From the NCBI GenBank assembly GCA_021014325.1, contig CM037472.1, forward strand, positions 38,402,234 to 38,466,233: 64,000 bases of DNA, in the 5' to 3' direction. The notes beneath the pieces were generated by a model, which did no database searches, was not told the DNA's origin, and was given only the letters and a program-made list of their open reading frames with translations. The position numbers and the translations under genes were made by a program. Below, piece after piece: positions 25,323 through 36,334 of this stretch. The first letter of the stretch is position 1, and each line of letters opens with the position of its first letter. Source of the stretch: Plazaster borealis (Eukaryota > Echinodermata > Asteroidea > Forcipulatida > Labidiasteridae).

Positions 25323-26534
25323 AGCTTATTGGTGAACAAACCAAGAGGCAAAAAATGTTTTACAGGCTGAATCTGTCATCAGTATTAGCTTTTTGAATGA
25401 ATGCACTTTTCTTATGATATGATCACCAAGCGATGTTGAAAGCTTTTTGGTGATTTTGTGATGAAAAAAAGAAAGTTGTTTACTTTTTGATTTCTGTATT
25501 TAATAAAGAACCATATGCAATTATATTGACAAGAATTATAGCAATATGGTATTCATACATTCCACAATGGTGATATATCGAGTTTGATAACTCACTCTTT
25601 TGAAAAATAAATCCTTTAACTGAAGCATGCAAAAAAAAAAAACATGAGTTTTGTTTTTGTTTATTCTAAGGAGTGTCAAATCATGTGTATAACATTCCAG
25701 AGGGAATTTGTCAATTTCATTTTTAAGTATATTTATACCTAAACACAGGGGTGGGTTCATTGCTGAGATGAAAAAGGGTCTGAAAGTAGGATCCAAATTC
25801 TAGAAGGTATGTTGAAACTGGCATTTCCACCTTTTGGTTACTCCTGGAGCTATAGATTTCAAGGAACAGTAACATCAGCAACAAAGAGGAGTGGATCAAA
25901 GAACACAATTCCTTTATCTGGAAAAAATAGCAGTGTTTTTTTCACCAGGCAGACATAAACAAGTCATACTTGTAAACAAAACAGATACAAAAAAAAATCC
26001 AGCTGACCCCATAACAATTCAAGTAATACAAAAATGCATGAAAGAAAGACAGACTTAAAATAAATTTGAAAAATACCTCAAATGAGTGCGGTAGGAAAGG
26101 GGCAGAGAGCAGTAGAAATTGTGCATAACCAGAGCACAATAGCGATAACAATTTCAAACTTGGTAAACACCATTATGATTGATGAAAAAATGAAGACCAT
26201 TATTAAAATTTAACTAGAACCTTGCCCTATGGTCCAGAAGACTTCTCATTAATCAAACCCCCTCCGAAATAATCACAATGTCAACATTCAGCAGAATTGT
26301 TATCTATAACACCTGGCATAATACAAAGCAGTTTGGGGTTTGAAATGAATAAAAATGCTGATTAATGCTGATAACTGTATCAATAAGTAAATCTTCCTTC
26401 TAGTTGGAGTGATACCCGGCCAACTGTAGACCAGGCATTTTAGCTGAGAAATCTACAGAGGGAGCCTTTTCAGTGAGATTCAAAGATTTTTCTCTTTTGT
26501 AACTTCAACTAACACCGCAAAACTTCAGGCAATC

Positions 26535-28394
26535 ATGTATTTTGGTGTGGGTTTCGTGTGTTTGCTTCTCACCGTGGTAACACAACCCACCATGGCTGCC
26601 AAGTTTACCTGGCGTGAATGGTGGAAGAACACAATAGTGTATCAGATCTACCCACGATCCTTCCAGGATTCCGATGGCGACGGCGTGGGTGATCTGAAGG
26701 GTATAACCTCACGTTTGGAGTACTTCAACAAAATCGGAGTAGACACAATCTGGTTGAGCCCCGTCTACACATCCCCCATGGCCGACTTTGGATACGACGT
26801 GGCTGATTTTAAGAACATTGATCCAATATTTGGAACTATTGCAGATTTTGACAAGCTGATAGCCACAGCTCACAGCCTGGACCTGAAACTGATGATGGAT
26901 TTTGTTCCGAATCACTCCAGCGAAGAGCATGATTGGTTCCTCAGAAGTAAGGCGAATAAAGATGCAACCAATCCGTACCGAGATTACTACGTGTGGAAGG
27001 ACCCCAAGATAGATTGCAATGGTCTACCGGAGACATGTGTCCCAAACAACTGGGTAAGCGTCTTTGGTGGTTCAGTGTGGGAGTGGGAACCGCAGAGGCA
27101 GCAGTTCTACCTGCATCAGTTCTTAAAGGAACAACCTGATCTTAATTATAATAATCCTGTAGTGCATCACGAGATGAAAGAAGTTATAAAGTTCTGGTTT
27201 GAGAAGGGCGTTGATGGTCTACGTGTCGACGCAATCAGGCACATGTACGAAAACAAAGACATGGAGGATGAACCTACTAATCCGGATTACACTCCAGTCC
27301 CAGGTGAGCGCGCTCAGTACGACAGTTTGATCCATACGAAGACATCTGATCTCCCAGAGCTTCATGACGTCATACGAGACTGGCGAGACGTCTTTGAAGA
27401 TTTCAGCTCCGAGCCAAACTACCGATTCATGGTAACTGAGTCCTACGACAAACACAAAGCCCTCTTACCATACTATGGGACTCCAAACCAACCAGAAGCT
27501 GATTATCCCTTCAACTTTGGCCTGACTGAGCTGACCAGTGAAAACTTGTCTGGAAATGAGATACACAAAAATGTACTGGATTGGATGAAAGATCTCCCTA
27601 GTGGTAAATGGCCAAACTGGGTGATTGGAAACCATGATACTTCCCGCATTACGGAGCGCTTAGGAATGAAGTATGCACGAGCCATGAACGTCCTTAACTT
27701 ACTCCTTCCTGGTACTCCTACAACCTACTACGGGGAAGAGATAGCAATGGAGGGCATATGGGTTCCTTATAATGAAACGCAAGACCCCTATGCTATCAAC
27801 AACCCCAATCATTGGGAGGAATACACAAGAGACCCAGAACGCTCCCCGATGCAGTGGGACACCACTCCCCATGCTGGTTTTAGCACGACCGATGGCAAAA
27901 CCTGGTTACCCGTCAACGACAACTACCTTGCAGGAGTCAACGTTGCTGATCAAATCACAAACCAAACTTCCCCGTTGGCACTTTTCAAGGCACTGGCCAA
28001 TCTCAGAAAGACGGAATCCTCCTTTCAGACAAATCATCTCAAGTACGCCGTCGTCAATGACAACATATTTTCCTTCTTTCGCTTGTCCGGCGACCCTACC
28101 CTCGTCTCATTCTTGGTGATTGTTAACGCCGGTGATTCTCCGTCGACCGATGATTACCAAACAGCTTTAATGAATGATGATTTTGTTGTTCATGACTTTG
28201 GTGTAGTTGAGGTGAGCAGTGGAATGAACAGGAACGGGGACTCTGTGAAACTGAACAAGGTTTCAGTGGCAGCAGGGGAGGCCCTCATTGTCAAGGTAAC
28301 CATTAGCAGCGTGAATGAAGCCTCAGTTACAATGCCGTATATTATTGTAATTGCAGTTATGGCAATGATGGGCATTGTCTTCCAAGATATTTAG
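26535..28394 (+). CDS. Intronless GH13 maltase/alpha-glucosidase-like protein, membrane-anchored
   Basis: One uninterrupted 619-codon frame. Residues 1-20 look like a signal peptide. The GH13 signatures are complete: DSDGDGVGDLKG (45-56, calcium-type loop), DFVPNH (122-127), QPDLN (200-204, typical of the oligo-1,6-glucosidase/maltase group), GLRVDAIRH with nucleophile Asp232, TESYD with acid/base Glu302, and GNHD with Asp368. RSPMQW at 436-441 is also typical. N-X-S/T sequons occur at 337, 413 and 476. Residues 600-615 are hydrophobic and end four residues before the stop, so the protein is either GPI-linked or C-terminally membrane-anchored. It should hydrolyse alpha-1,4 or alpha-1,6 glucosides outside the cell. 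It lacks the juxtamembrane Cys of its upstream neighbour, so it is not a transporter subunit of that type. The absence of introns contrasts with the ten-exon paralog. A possible acceptor (CTTCAG, ending 26528) just before the ATG would allow a 5' UTR intron. Confidence 0.92.
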   Translation: MYFGVGFVCLLLTVVTQPTMAAKFTWREWWKNTIVYQIYPRSFQDSDGDGVGDLKGITSRLEYFNKIGVDTIWLSPVYTSPMADFGYDVADFKNIDPIFGTIADFDKLIATAHSLDLKLMMDFVPNHSSEEHDWFLRSKANKDATNPYRDYYVWKDPKIDCNGLPETCVPNNWVSVFGGSVWEWEPQRQQFYLHQFLKEQPDLNYNNPVVHHEMKEVIKFWFEKGVDGLRVDAIRHMYENKDMEDEPTNPDYTPVPGERAQYDSLIHTKTSDLPELHDVIRDWRDVFEDFSSEPNYRFMVTESYDKHKALLPYYGTPNQPEADYPFNFGLTELTSENLSGNEIHKNVLDWMKDLPSGKWPNWVIGNHDTSRITERLGMKYARAMNVLNLLLPGTPTTYYGEEIAMEGIWVPYNETQDPYAINNPNHWEEYTRDPERSPMQWDTTPHAGFSTTDGKTWLPVNDNYLAGVNVADQITNQTSPLALFKALANLRKTESSFQTNHLKYAVVNDNIFSFFRLSGDPTLVSFLVIVNAGDSPSTDDYQTALMNDDFVVHDFGVVEVSSGMNRNGDSVKLNKVSVAAGEALIVKVTISSVNEASVTMPYIIVIAVMAMMGIVFQDI

Positions 28395-28509
28395 GACTTT
28401 GTCTTCATTACAAAACCTAAAATAATAATCTTTTAAAGGTAGCCTTTTTCTCACGTTGAGGGAGATATTTTAAGGCTTAGCGATGGGTGAATCTTTATAT
28501 GTTTGAAAC

Positions 28510-28840
28510 CCAGGGCCAAGTTCGCGCAAGGAAAAATGGTTAACTAGTGGTTGTTCAGTGACGCACGTAGGGCATGCGCACAGAAGTTGAAGTGCGAACG
28601 ACTCTAGTCATGTCATGTCAACACGACCGGTGACTCAACATACGTTATCAGTTTCTTACAACTGGTCCACTCTGCACTGTCCTATGAAAATGGCTATTGG
28701 TAACCAGCGATGCGACCATGCCCAGTAGGCTGGTTCCAAATAGTCGACTAGAGTAGTCCAACTATCGTCGACTAGACAGAGTTCGGGCTAAGTTAGTCGA
28801 ACTATGGTCAATGATAGTCCTTGCGCAAACTTGGCCCTGG
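28510..28840. mobile_element. Short element with CCAGGGCCAAGTT ends, copy 1
   Basis: Termini CCAGGGCCAAGTTCGCGCAA and TTGCGCAAACTTGGCCCTGG are inverted repeats. About 330 bases. It has an internal cluster of GTCGACTAG/CTAGTCGAC-like palindromes at 28740-28780. A second copy is at 46559-46888. Confidence 0.8.
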
Positions 28841-29034
28841 TTGACAGTCCTTAAAAATTATACCTTCATGCACAAAAAAAGAAATTAAGAATTTGCAAAG
28901 ATTCGGCCGAGCGGCCTAGATAGATAGTTTTTGTCATTTTGTGTGAGCTAGAATACTGGCCAGGCCTTCTGTTACTCTTATTTCTTTTTTGATATCAAAT
29001 AATAAACCACAAGGGAAACTGACTGGGTAAATTT

Positions 29035-29145
29035 TAAATGATTTGGGGTTGAACAAGGAAAAATTTACTAGAGCGGGATTTGAACCATCAACCTCCGGAT
29101 TAACGTGCCGGCGCTCTACCAACTGAACTATCTAGCCCTATGTTG
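29035..29145 (-). repeat. tRNA-like SINE head
   Basis: On the minus strand GGGCTAGATAGTTCAGTTGG TAGAGCG is followed by a CCGG-stemmed loop containing GTT, then GGTTCAAATCC. T-stem and acceptor pairing are imperfect, and the downstream text matches the repeat at 2956-3060, so it is a SINE head rather than a working tRNA gene. Confidence 0.6.
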
Positions 29146-29149
29146 GCGG

Positions 29150-30890
29150 TCTCCCCCATTTCTTTTCATACAAGACAATTGATACCATATTCGCTTTGTC
29201 CTTTGGATGGGACGTTATAAGCCACGTGTAGGTCTCAATACTAGGCTAGGTACTGCAAGTTACCATACACATGTGGTTATAAAAAAAAAATCTAAATTAT
29301 CTTGTAAAATATGACGATTCTAAGACTCTGCTTATTTCTCCTTTATATTTTCAATTCACATTTATTACAAATTGAACATCACATCAAAAAGTACAAAGTT
29401 ACTTTAGTTTCTGAGAAAACAATACGATGTTTAAAATCATGGATATCTAATTTACTTTAGACAGAGAGCAGTCAACAAGAACGATTAAAAACAGTGAGGT
29501 TGGGGTTTTACTAAGCAAGATTTGAGAGTTGCCATGGAAAAAATAGTTTGACTAAAGAGCACTGATTTATTTCTTCTGCATTTGGTGCTCGATATGTGGC
29601 ATGGTGTACCCCCCTCCTATTGTGTCTTCACTGTGCTCTGGGAATCTCATGAATTCTTTAGAGAATTTAAGAAGGGGGGGTACTTCTGTACAAAAGGTAA
29701 AGAGTGTTAAAGTATGGGAACATTTGGGGGCACACCCTCTGCCACATATGTTGAAGTTGTTTGAATGAAACTCGGGTGATTGAACAAACATTTATGCAGC
29801 ATGCAAGACGAGGTGTACACAACCTTCACATGTACACTAAACAAATAATTGTTAATACAGCATCAACTCATATAAAGTTTGAGTTCTTGATGCATAGAGG
29901 TTGACGACCAATGGTGTTTATGACACAACTGTAAGTTTCCAACTCTTATTTCCTTCATGACATAACTTCTTAGCATGGTGGAAGTATTGGGGAGGGGTGG
30001 GAGGAAGAGTAAGGAGCCACAGAAAGTAGTACCTCTTGTTTGGATGGGCATTGAAACATAACCTTAACAATTATGATTTCCAAATTGAGATTTACAAATG
30101 ATTTGGTTAGTCTTTTTAAGCTGTGAAGATTGAATTTACAAGTAAAAATGCAAACTGCTTCCTTTTAAAATTAACAGCACTACATGTAATTACAAAATAT
30201 ATTTTGACTACTAAACCCCCACACATGCTTATCTTTAAACTCCCTGTTTATCTTCAAATTGAAAGCTTGTAGGTGATGGTTTATGTCATTAAAAATAAAA
30301 ATGAAACATGTGTTAGCTTCAAGTCATCATTATTATTTGTCAAATTTGGTGCATGTTTAAGTAAAATTACCATAATCAATGGGAAAAAATACTATGCTTA
30401 GACATTAAATAGGCAAGATTCAAAGACCATAAGAAACTTATGTGACAATACAATGTCATGACTAACAAAATCTACATTATACAACAAGTCCTTATAAAAA
30501 ACAATAATTGATTAATAATAACATCTAGTGATAACTATTATCATAACAAATAAACACTAAAGTCCATTTCAAATTGCACTTCAACACAAAATGATTTTTG
30601 TAATTGCAAAAAAAGTTCATAAAACATAGACAAACTAAACTCATACATGTACAATACCAGAAGTTTATCTCTGAATAAACAAAACAGTGCATATGCAGTG
30701 TCATTAACAAGTTTCAAGATAAAAAGTGGAGTTAATCTTTTTTTTTTTTGTAAATTAATTCCAATCCTCCAGTTTTCATTTGACACATCATGCAATAATT
30801 CAGGGTACATTTCATCCAAATCTGTGGTCACCTTTCAGAGAAAATAATGAAAAACAGATTGTGTTTTGAGGAGGTTTTGTATGGGGCGCA
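29150..30890. other. AT-rich intergenic DNA
   Basis: No gene or element recognised; several TTTATT motifs would be poly(A) signals on the minus strand, so a long AREL1 3' UTR cannot be excluded. Confidence 0.35.
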
Positions 30891-30894
30891 TTTT

Positions 30895-31080
30895 TGACAT
30901 GTATTTACCATGGTTTGTAACAATTAGATGTAAACCATGAAGATTGAATCATCTCCAAAACATGGCCTATAAACCATGAACATTATAGCATTATAAAACA
31001 TGGTTTACAAATCATGTTTTATAAACCATGAAAATTTAAGCACCTTCAAAACATGGTTTATAAACCATAACAATCTAAGC
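30895..31080. repeat. Palindromic minisatellite
   Basis: Repeats of AAAACATGGTTTATAAACCATGAA-like units with variation; ATGGTTTATAAACCAT is itself a perfect palindrome. Confidence 0.7.
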
Positions 31081-31168
31081 TTATTTTGATTGCAGCAATA
31101 GAAATAAGCAATGGTGATGATTGGAGAGAGATTGGGGTGGAGATACACGAGGTTGAGACTTCTGGGGA

Positions 31169-31184
31169 CACTAGGTGGCAGCAG
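31169..31184 (+). promoter_or_regulatory. CTCF-like motif
   Basis: CACTAGGTGGCAGCAG fits the deuterostome CTCF core (CACTAGRKGGCRS). It lies in the intergenic region between the plus-strand amylase-family pair and the convergent AREL1 gene. Binding is inferred. Confidence 0.4.
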
Positions 31185-31850
31185 ACTTAATATGCAAATC
31201 TATTGGTTCTTTTTGGAAGTGTGCTCATGCTCAGAACTATGTAAACAATGGAAATTTACGTGGTATGTCTGCTACTCCCTGGCATCCCAAAGTCCCCTAT
31301 TGGCTAGCCCAAACATCTGACGTCACACTTTGAGGCGTGTGAATAATGCCAGATACCGGCCTTTAGAAAGTGCTGGTTTCCTATCAGATGTACCTTTGAC
31401 CTTGCATGCCATAATACTGTCTATGAACCGTACACACACACTCATCTGTGTAGCATCACTGGTACCAGTCTGGTCATGCTAGTAGTTATGTGTCATTGCA
31501 TGTTGGTATGTCTATCCAATGAAACCATTGGGTCTGTAAGACCAGTGCCTGTCTTTATCCTTATGAATAGAAGACAGGGGACCAGTCTACCCATTTGTTT
31601 GATCAAACGAACCAGCTTTTGAATGATAATTTTTGAATCATAGTTAAAATACTCTTAACTCTTCATGCCTTGTTATAGACACCCATCTCAGAGCATGGAT
31701 TCTGCACCATTAGGGTCTTTATAATTTTAAAAACTGAATGTGTAAAAAACCTGAAATATTAAAACAAAGGCAATGTTCATGTAATAGTAAAAAAGTTTGC
31801 TTTTAGTGCTTCTTTAATGCTTAAAACAATGAGCTATATAAACTGCACTT

Positions 31851-32192
31851 ATAGATTCTTGTCATTTGATTGGTGGAACCTGCGTCTTGCGTCATAGTTT
31901 TTTTTGCATGTATACTGTTCAGACACTCCAAAATTTAATATAGGAGTCCTATATTGATAAATATAGGACGCTTGGGACGCTTTGCAGCTAACATTCGCGT
32001 GTACTAATAGATTTTACATTGAGTACCGTATGTAATGAGTGCGTGAAGCGTTATTAGTGCACGCGTAGGCTTGCGCACCAACATGCATATGGCTATGAAT
32101 GTTGAATGCGCTTACGCCAACCGGTCTTATTTTGTTGTTGCAGTGAAATAAACTATGAATTATATGAAAAATATCAAATGACAAGGATCTAT
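31851..32192. mobile_element. Short inverted-repeat element
   Basis: Left ATAGATTCTTGTCATTTGAT and right ATCAAATGACAAGGATCTAT are inverted repeats. The interior includes the palindromic TATAGGAGTCCTATA. Noncoding. Confidence 0.65.
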
Positions 32193-32209
32193 GTGTGAGG
32201 TATTTAAAA

Positions 32210-32337
32210 CAAATATAGGATGCATTTTATTCATACAATATCGCAGAATATAATCAATGGTTGAAATTTGGACTGTTCCATTTCACCTCGTGATTACATT
32301 CTGCTATATTGTACTCATATGCATCCAATAGTTGTAT
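32210..32337. repeat. Foldback repeat
   Basis: GGATGCATTTTATTCATAC and GTACTCATATGCATCC are inverted; the internal text GAAATTTGGACTGTTCCATTT recurs at about 45173-45194. Confidence 0.5.
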
Positions 32338-32450
32338 AAATCTTACGGTATACTGTTAGAACAAATGGTTGAAACTATGATTTACATACACTAGAACAGC
32401 AATGAGAATGCAGCAGGCACATCTTAATAATTAATATCGATATGAACTGA

Positions 32451-32836
32451 TTAAAGGCAGTGGACACTATTGGTAATTACTCAAAATAATTATTAGCATA
32501 AAACCTTACTTGGTAACGAGTAATGGGGAGCTGTTGATAGTATAAAACATTGTGAGAAACAGCTCCCTCTGAAGTAACTTAGTTTTTGAGAAAGAAGTAA
32601 TTTTCCATGAATTTGATTTCGAGACCTCGGAATTAGATTTTGAGGTCTCGAAATCAAGCATCTGAAAGCACACAACTTCGTGTGACAAGGGTGTTTTTTC
32701 TTGCATTATTATCTCGCAACTTCAACGACCAATTGAGCTCAAATTTTCACAGGTTTGTTATTTTATGCATATGTTGAGATACACCAAGTGAGAAGACTGG
32801 TCTTTGACAATTACCAATAGTGTCCAGTGTCTTTAA
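32451..32836 (-). mobile_element. TTAA-flanked short element, variant A, copy 4
   Basis: TTAA at 32451-32454 and 32833-32836; ends AGGCAGTGGACACTATTGG and CCAATAGTGTCCAGTG. The centre carries a different hairpin (stems 32615-32628 and 32642-32655) from the one in copies at 1923 and 44672. Confidence 0.85.
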
Positions 32837-32974
32837 CATGAAAATGAAAAATAGGTCATTTAAAGCCTAACACAACTCTTCAAATAATCATGTATCCCTA
32901 ATTCACACGCCATTTCACCCCCTGCACCAACGTCATACAAAGGTTAAATTTTTTTGGGGAAATCCAAAAGACTA

Positions 32975-33300
32975 CAGGTCTTGTACTCGGTCGTTCAACA
33001 TTTTTACTGAACCAGATTTGTTCACAAGACCAGAACCAAAAATGAAAAAAAGATAAGATATGTAAGAGAATCTATTGTCTTATTGAAAAACATTAATCAG
33101 ACTCGAAGTTTTCATTTGAACATAACTTTTTTTGTACGAAAGGTATGTATTATTCAATTTAAACACACAAGACTGCTAGACTTGTCCGGTCATGAGTTTA
33201 CTGGCCCAACGCTTAAATCACTGGCCTCGGGCGTGTGGTCCAGTGTAAATATCAAGCCCTGCACATGCAGCTACTGTCTGCCACCCTCACCCTCTTGGGA
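32975..33300. mobile_element. GGGCTCGAA-family element, partial
   Basis: Shares CTTGTCCGGTCATGAGTTTACTGG and CCTCGGG...GTCCAGTGTAAA with 48068-48490 and 60353-60725. Confidence 0.55.
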
Positions 33301-34850
33301 GTCAAATTGCACGTAAACATTATTGTAAGTGTGTAAACGCAACAGCGCCTAAAATGAACACACGAGGGCATTTGACTCCCAAAGAGGCACAACCAAGTTT
33401 ATTGTGATGATGACGTCAGCCGAATTGGGTCAATACGTGACCCATCAGTAGCTTAGGCTTAAATCATTTTATTAATAAGTAGGTCAAGGTACAAGACTTT
33501 GATTCAACATGAAAGACCTTTCTTTTGTTGATAAACAAACTGCACTCTTTGGCATGGACAGCCGAATATTGGCAAAACACTCGACCGTGTTGAGATGTTG
33601 TGATCAAATTCAACACTTCTGCAAACTTTTAATACAAACAAATAAAAAAACATCCCATAATTTGTTGCTTTGTTTACAACAAATTCAACACTGCTTTTGA
33701 ATATTTGTGTAACATTGTTACAAATTGTGGCTATCTGTTTTTTTCTGTGCATTTATGGCTTCCCATAGCTTTCTAACCTTAGTTGGCAAAACTCGGTCTG
33801 TGAACGTTGCAATGAAAGGTCTATTGTTCAATGAACGGAGCATAAAAACAGTCGGTATCTTGAATTATACTTTTCCCCAAAATAGAAGGCTGGGTTAAAA
33901 AGAAAAATGCTAAGAATACGCTCTTCAAAAAACTGTTGATGTGAAGGTGATTATTAAAGTTAATTTATTCGATGAAGAAATTGTAAAATTGGTGTTTAAT
34001 GAAATTAATATAACTGACTCTTTTTTTTCATAAAAAAATCAACAAAATGTGATTATAATTTCCTTAAAAAAAAAAATCAAAGTACGGTGGTAGAATGACA
34101 GTTTTGCTAATGTTTTCAGACAAACTGTACAAAGAAACTATTTTGTATGCAAATTGGTCCGCTGCGGAAATATGTAATTATCAATTGGTACTATGACTGG
34201 CATGTACATGTACATGTACATGTATGTACATGTATGCCTCACTTGACTATCAAAGTTTAAGTCTCAATACAAAAAATTTCACATCCATTTAAATCTAATT
34301 TGCCATTTGAATCAAAACGTACAAATGACAGTATATATCAATGGTGGACTATCAAGTTTAAAAAATATATATCTATATATTTATCAAGTTACCAATATTT
34401 GTCATGAAATAAAACTACATGTTTCAATTATTCATGTGACCACATTTGTATTTGTACATTACAACGACGAATACCAATCACTACAGTCCTAAAGACTACA
34501 GCAAACTGACAAATTATCTGCAATACAAAATATCACCATCAACTCCAAGCATAAAAAGCAAACCAAAACGAATATTTCAATGTAGGCAAAAAATGAATAC
34601 AAAACGTAATAAATATAAATTGCACCTTTGAATAAATTTGTTAGAATATCATGATAATTAGACTAGCTGTAAACTCACATATATTAATCAAAATAAAATA
34701 TAAAAAACGACTTGATCATACTGTTCTATTAGTCCGGAGCACGTTCAGTTCATTAAAACCCTGTATCTATAAAGTGGTAAGTGGAGAACACCGCTGTCCG
34801 AACGCTGTCTCTCTTTTCTAGGCACATTGTTTTGTTTATTTCATGCAAAT
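33300..34850. other. AT-rich intergenic DNA with a TACATG microsatellite
   Basis: About 37 bases of TACATG/TACATGTA repeats lie at 34200-34236. Otherwise no gene or element is recognised. Confidence 0.5.
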
Positions 34851-34858
34851 CAGTCTAG

Positions 34859-35017
34859 CAGGCCTGGAATTACACGAAGGCTCTGGCCTCTGTTGCCCCT
34901 GGTCTTGGGTTTGGCACCCTTTCAAAAGTTTCCCATAGACTTTAAGATTTTCTAATGGAAGTGCCCTCTGCAAAGTGAAAATGGCCTTGCCCTCTCAAAG
35001 ACGAAATTCCAGGCCTG
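34859..35017 (+). mobile_element. hAT-like short element, copy 2
   Basis: CAGGCCTGGAATT and AATTCCAGGCCTG ends and the same interior as 22585-22749 (AAAGTTTCCCATAGACTT, ATTTTCTAATGGAAGTGCCC). No clear target duplication remains. Confidence 0.8.
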
Positions 35018-35395
35018 GTAAAGGCCTGCCACTTCATAGAGGCAAAACAAAAAAGGCAACTGCCTCCATGCCCCATGTCATCATTGCCTCGGTGCCCTTT
35101 GAAACGTTCCAGTACAAATTTAAATTTCCCTCACAGAGTTGTCCTTTACTACAGAGAAACTGCCTAGCCCATTATAACAAACAAAGTACCGGGCCTGTTA
35201 GCGCTATCTCTTGGTGTACCATTGACTATTCTGACGACTGCACATTCTGATGTCTCAGAATTGTTTGCACCTCCCGTGTAGTTCATGTAATTTTTTCAAA
35301 CATGCACTTCATGTACATGTACCTCTTTAGTCATAAGCATATAATGAATCTGCACAGATGTTTGTGTACTTACATTTGCCTTCATGTAGAGCTGC

Positions 35396-35641
35396 CAGGG
35401 TTCTCTTCAAAACTGTGGGGCATTCTGGACCCAAATTTCTGAGGTTTGGCCGAAGGTTTGGTCTTCGGAATGTTTTCTACTTGGTGCTTATCTTGGTTTT
35501 AAAAGCCCTACTGTGCAATCTGGAGCATTCTATATGGTTTTCTCTTGAAGTCTTTTGCGTATCGGCCCAAATTTGTGCGTATCGGCAGGCAAATCACGTG
35601 TATCGGCCCGATACGCTAGCTTGTGCATTTGGAAAACCCTG
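35396..35641. mobile_element. Short element, CAGGGTT family, copy 2
   Basis: CAGGGTTCTCTTCAAAACTG at the left and GGAAAACCCTG at the right; the interior has three GTATCGG motifs. Copies at 19487 and 47760. Confidence 0.7.
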
Positions 35642-36334
35642 ACTGCCATTATGAAGCGCTGTATAAAATGTACAATGTACTTTCAACACACCACTAAAAC
35701 CATTTGTATCAAACCACAGTTTAAGTACAGAGCTACAATGCAGTCCCTCTACAGTGCGCCAACTTTGCTTTTAAGTACTTGAGCATCTATTTTAGCTTAC
35801 AGGTACAACCTGTTTAAATTACATGTTGCAAAGTCCACACAAAAAAACAAAAAAGGCAATAAACATGATTCTAAGAAGTAACTGTAAATAGTAAACAGAA
35901 AATTATTCTGTTTGATAAAACTGTTGAAGTTGGCAGCGTTAAATCTCTATTGGCAATCTGATCACCATCAACAGAGACTAATATTTAAAGCAGACAATTT
36001 ATAATTTGCAATCTGCATCAAAATAAGGCACAAGACATTTCACCACAAAAACACAAGACTAAATACTGAATTCAAAACCCATCATTTGCAAAGTTTCACA
36101 AACAATGCAGTTATTATTATCAAATCAAATCAAACCACAGAACACCCGCATATGGGAATTCCCCTTTTTTAACAACCCAATGATTTCTTTGTGGTTTTAG
36201 TTTAATGCTGCAGCATATAATATCCATGGCCCTCTGGAACTAATTTCAGGCTCGGTAAAACTGTACTTGAAACTTGGAATCAAAAGGGTTACCTTGAGGT
36301 ACGAAAAGTTCAGCGTTCATTGGGAGTTGCTGCT

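Larger units (their letters stand above)
23744..26534. other. Spacer between the rBAT-like and maltase genes
   Basis: Contains poly(A) signals, a Tc1/pogo-like fragment (24470-24625, similar to 45359-45561) and a GGGCCCAATTTC-family element (25141-25322, with stems TGCTTAAGCAC). 25500-26500 has short open frames but no recognised protein or clear promoter motif. Confidence 0.5.

Noticed and set aside
29035..29145. tRNA gene with a GTT-type anticodon loop
   Set aside because: Acceptor and T-stem pairing is poor and the downstream text is shared with another repeat copy, so it is a SINE head.
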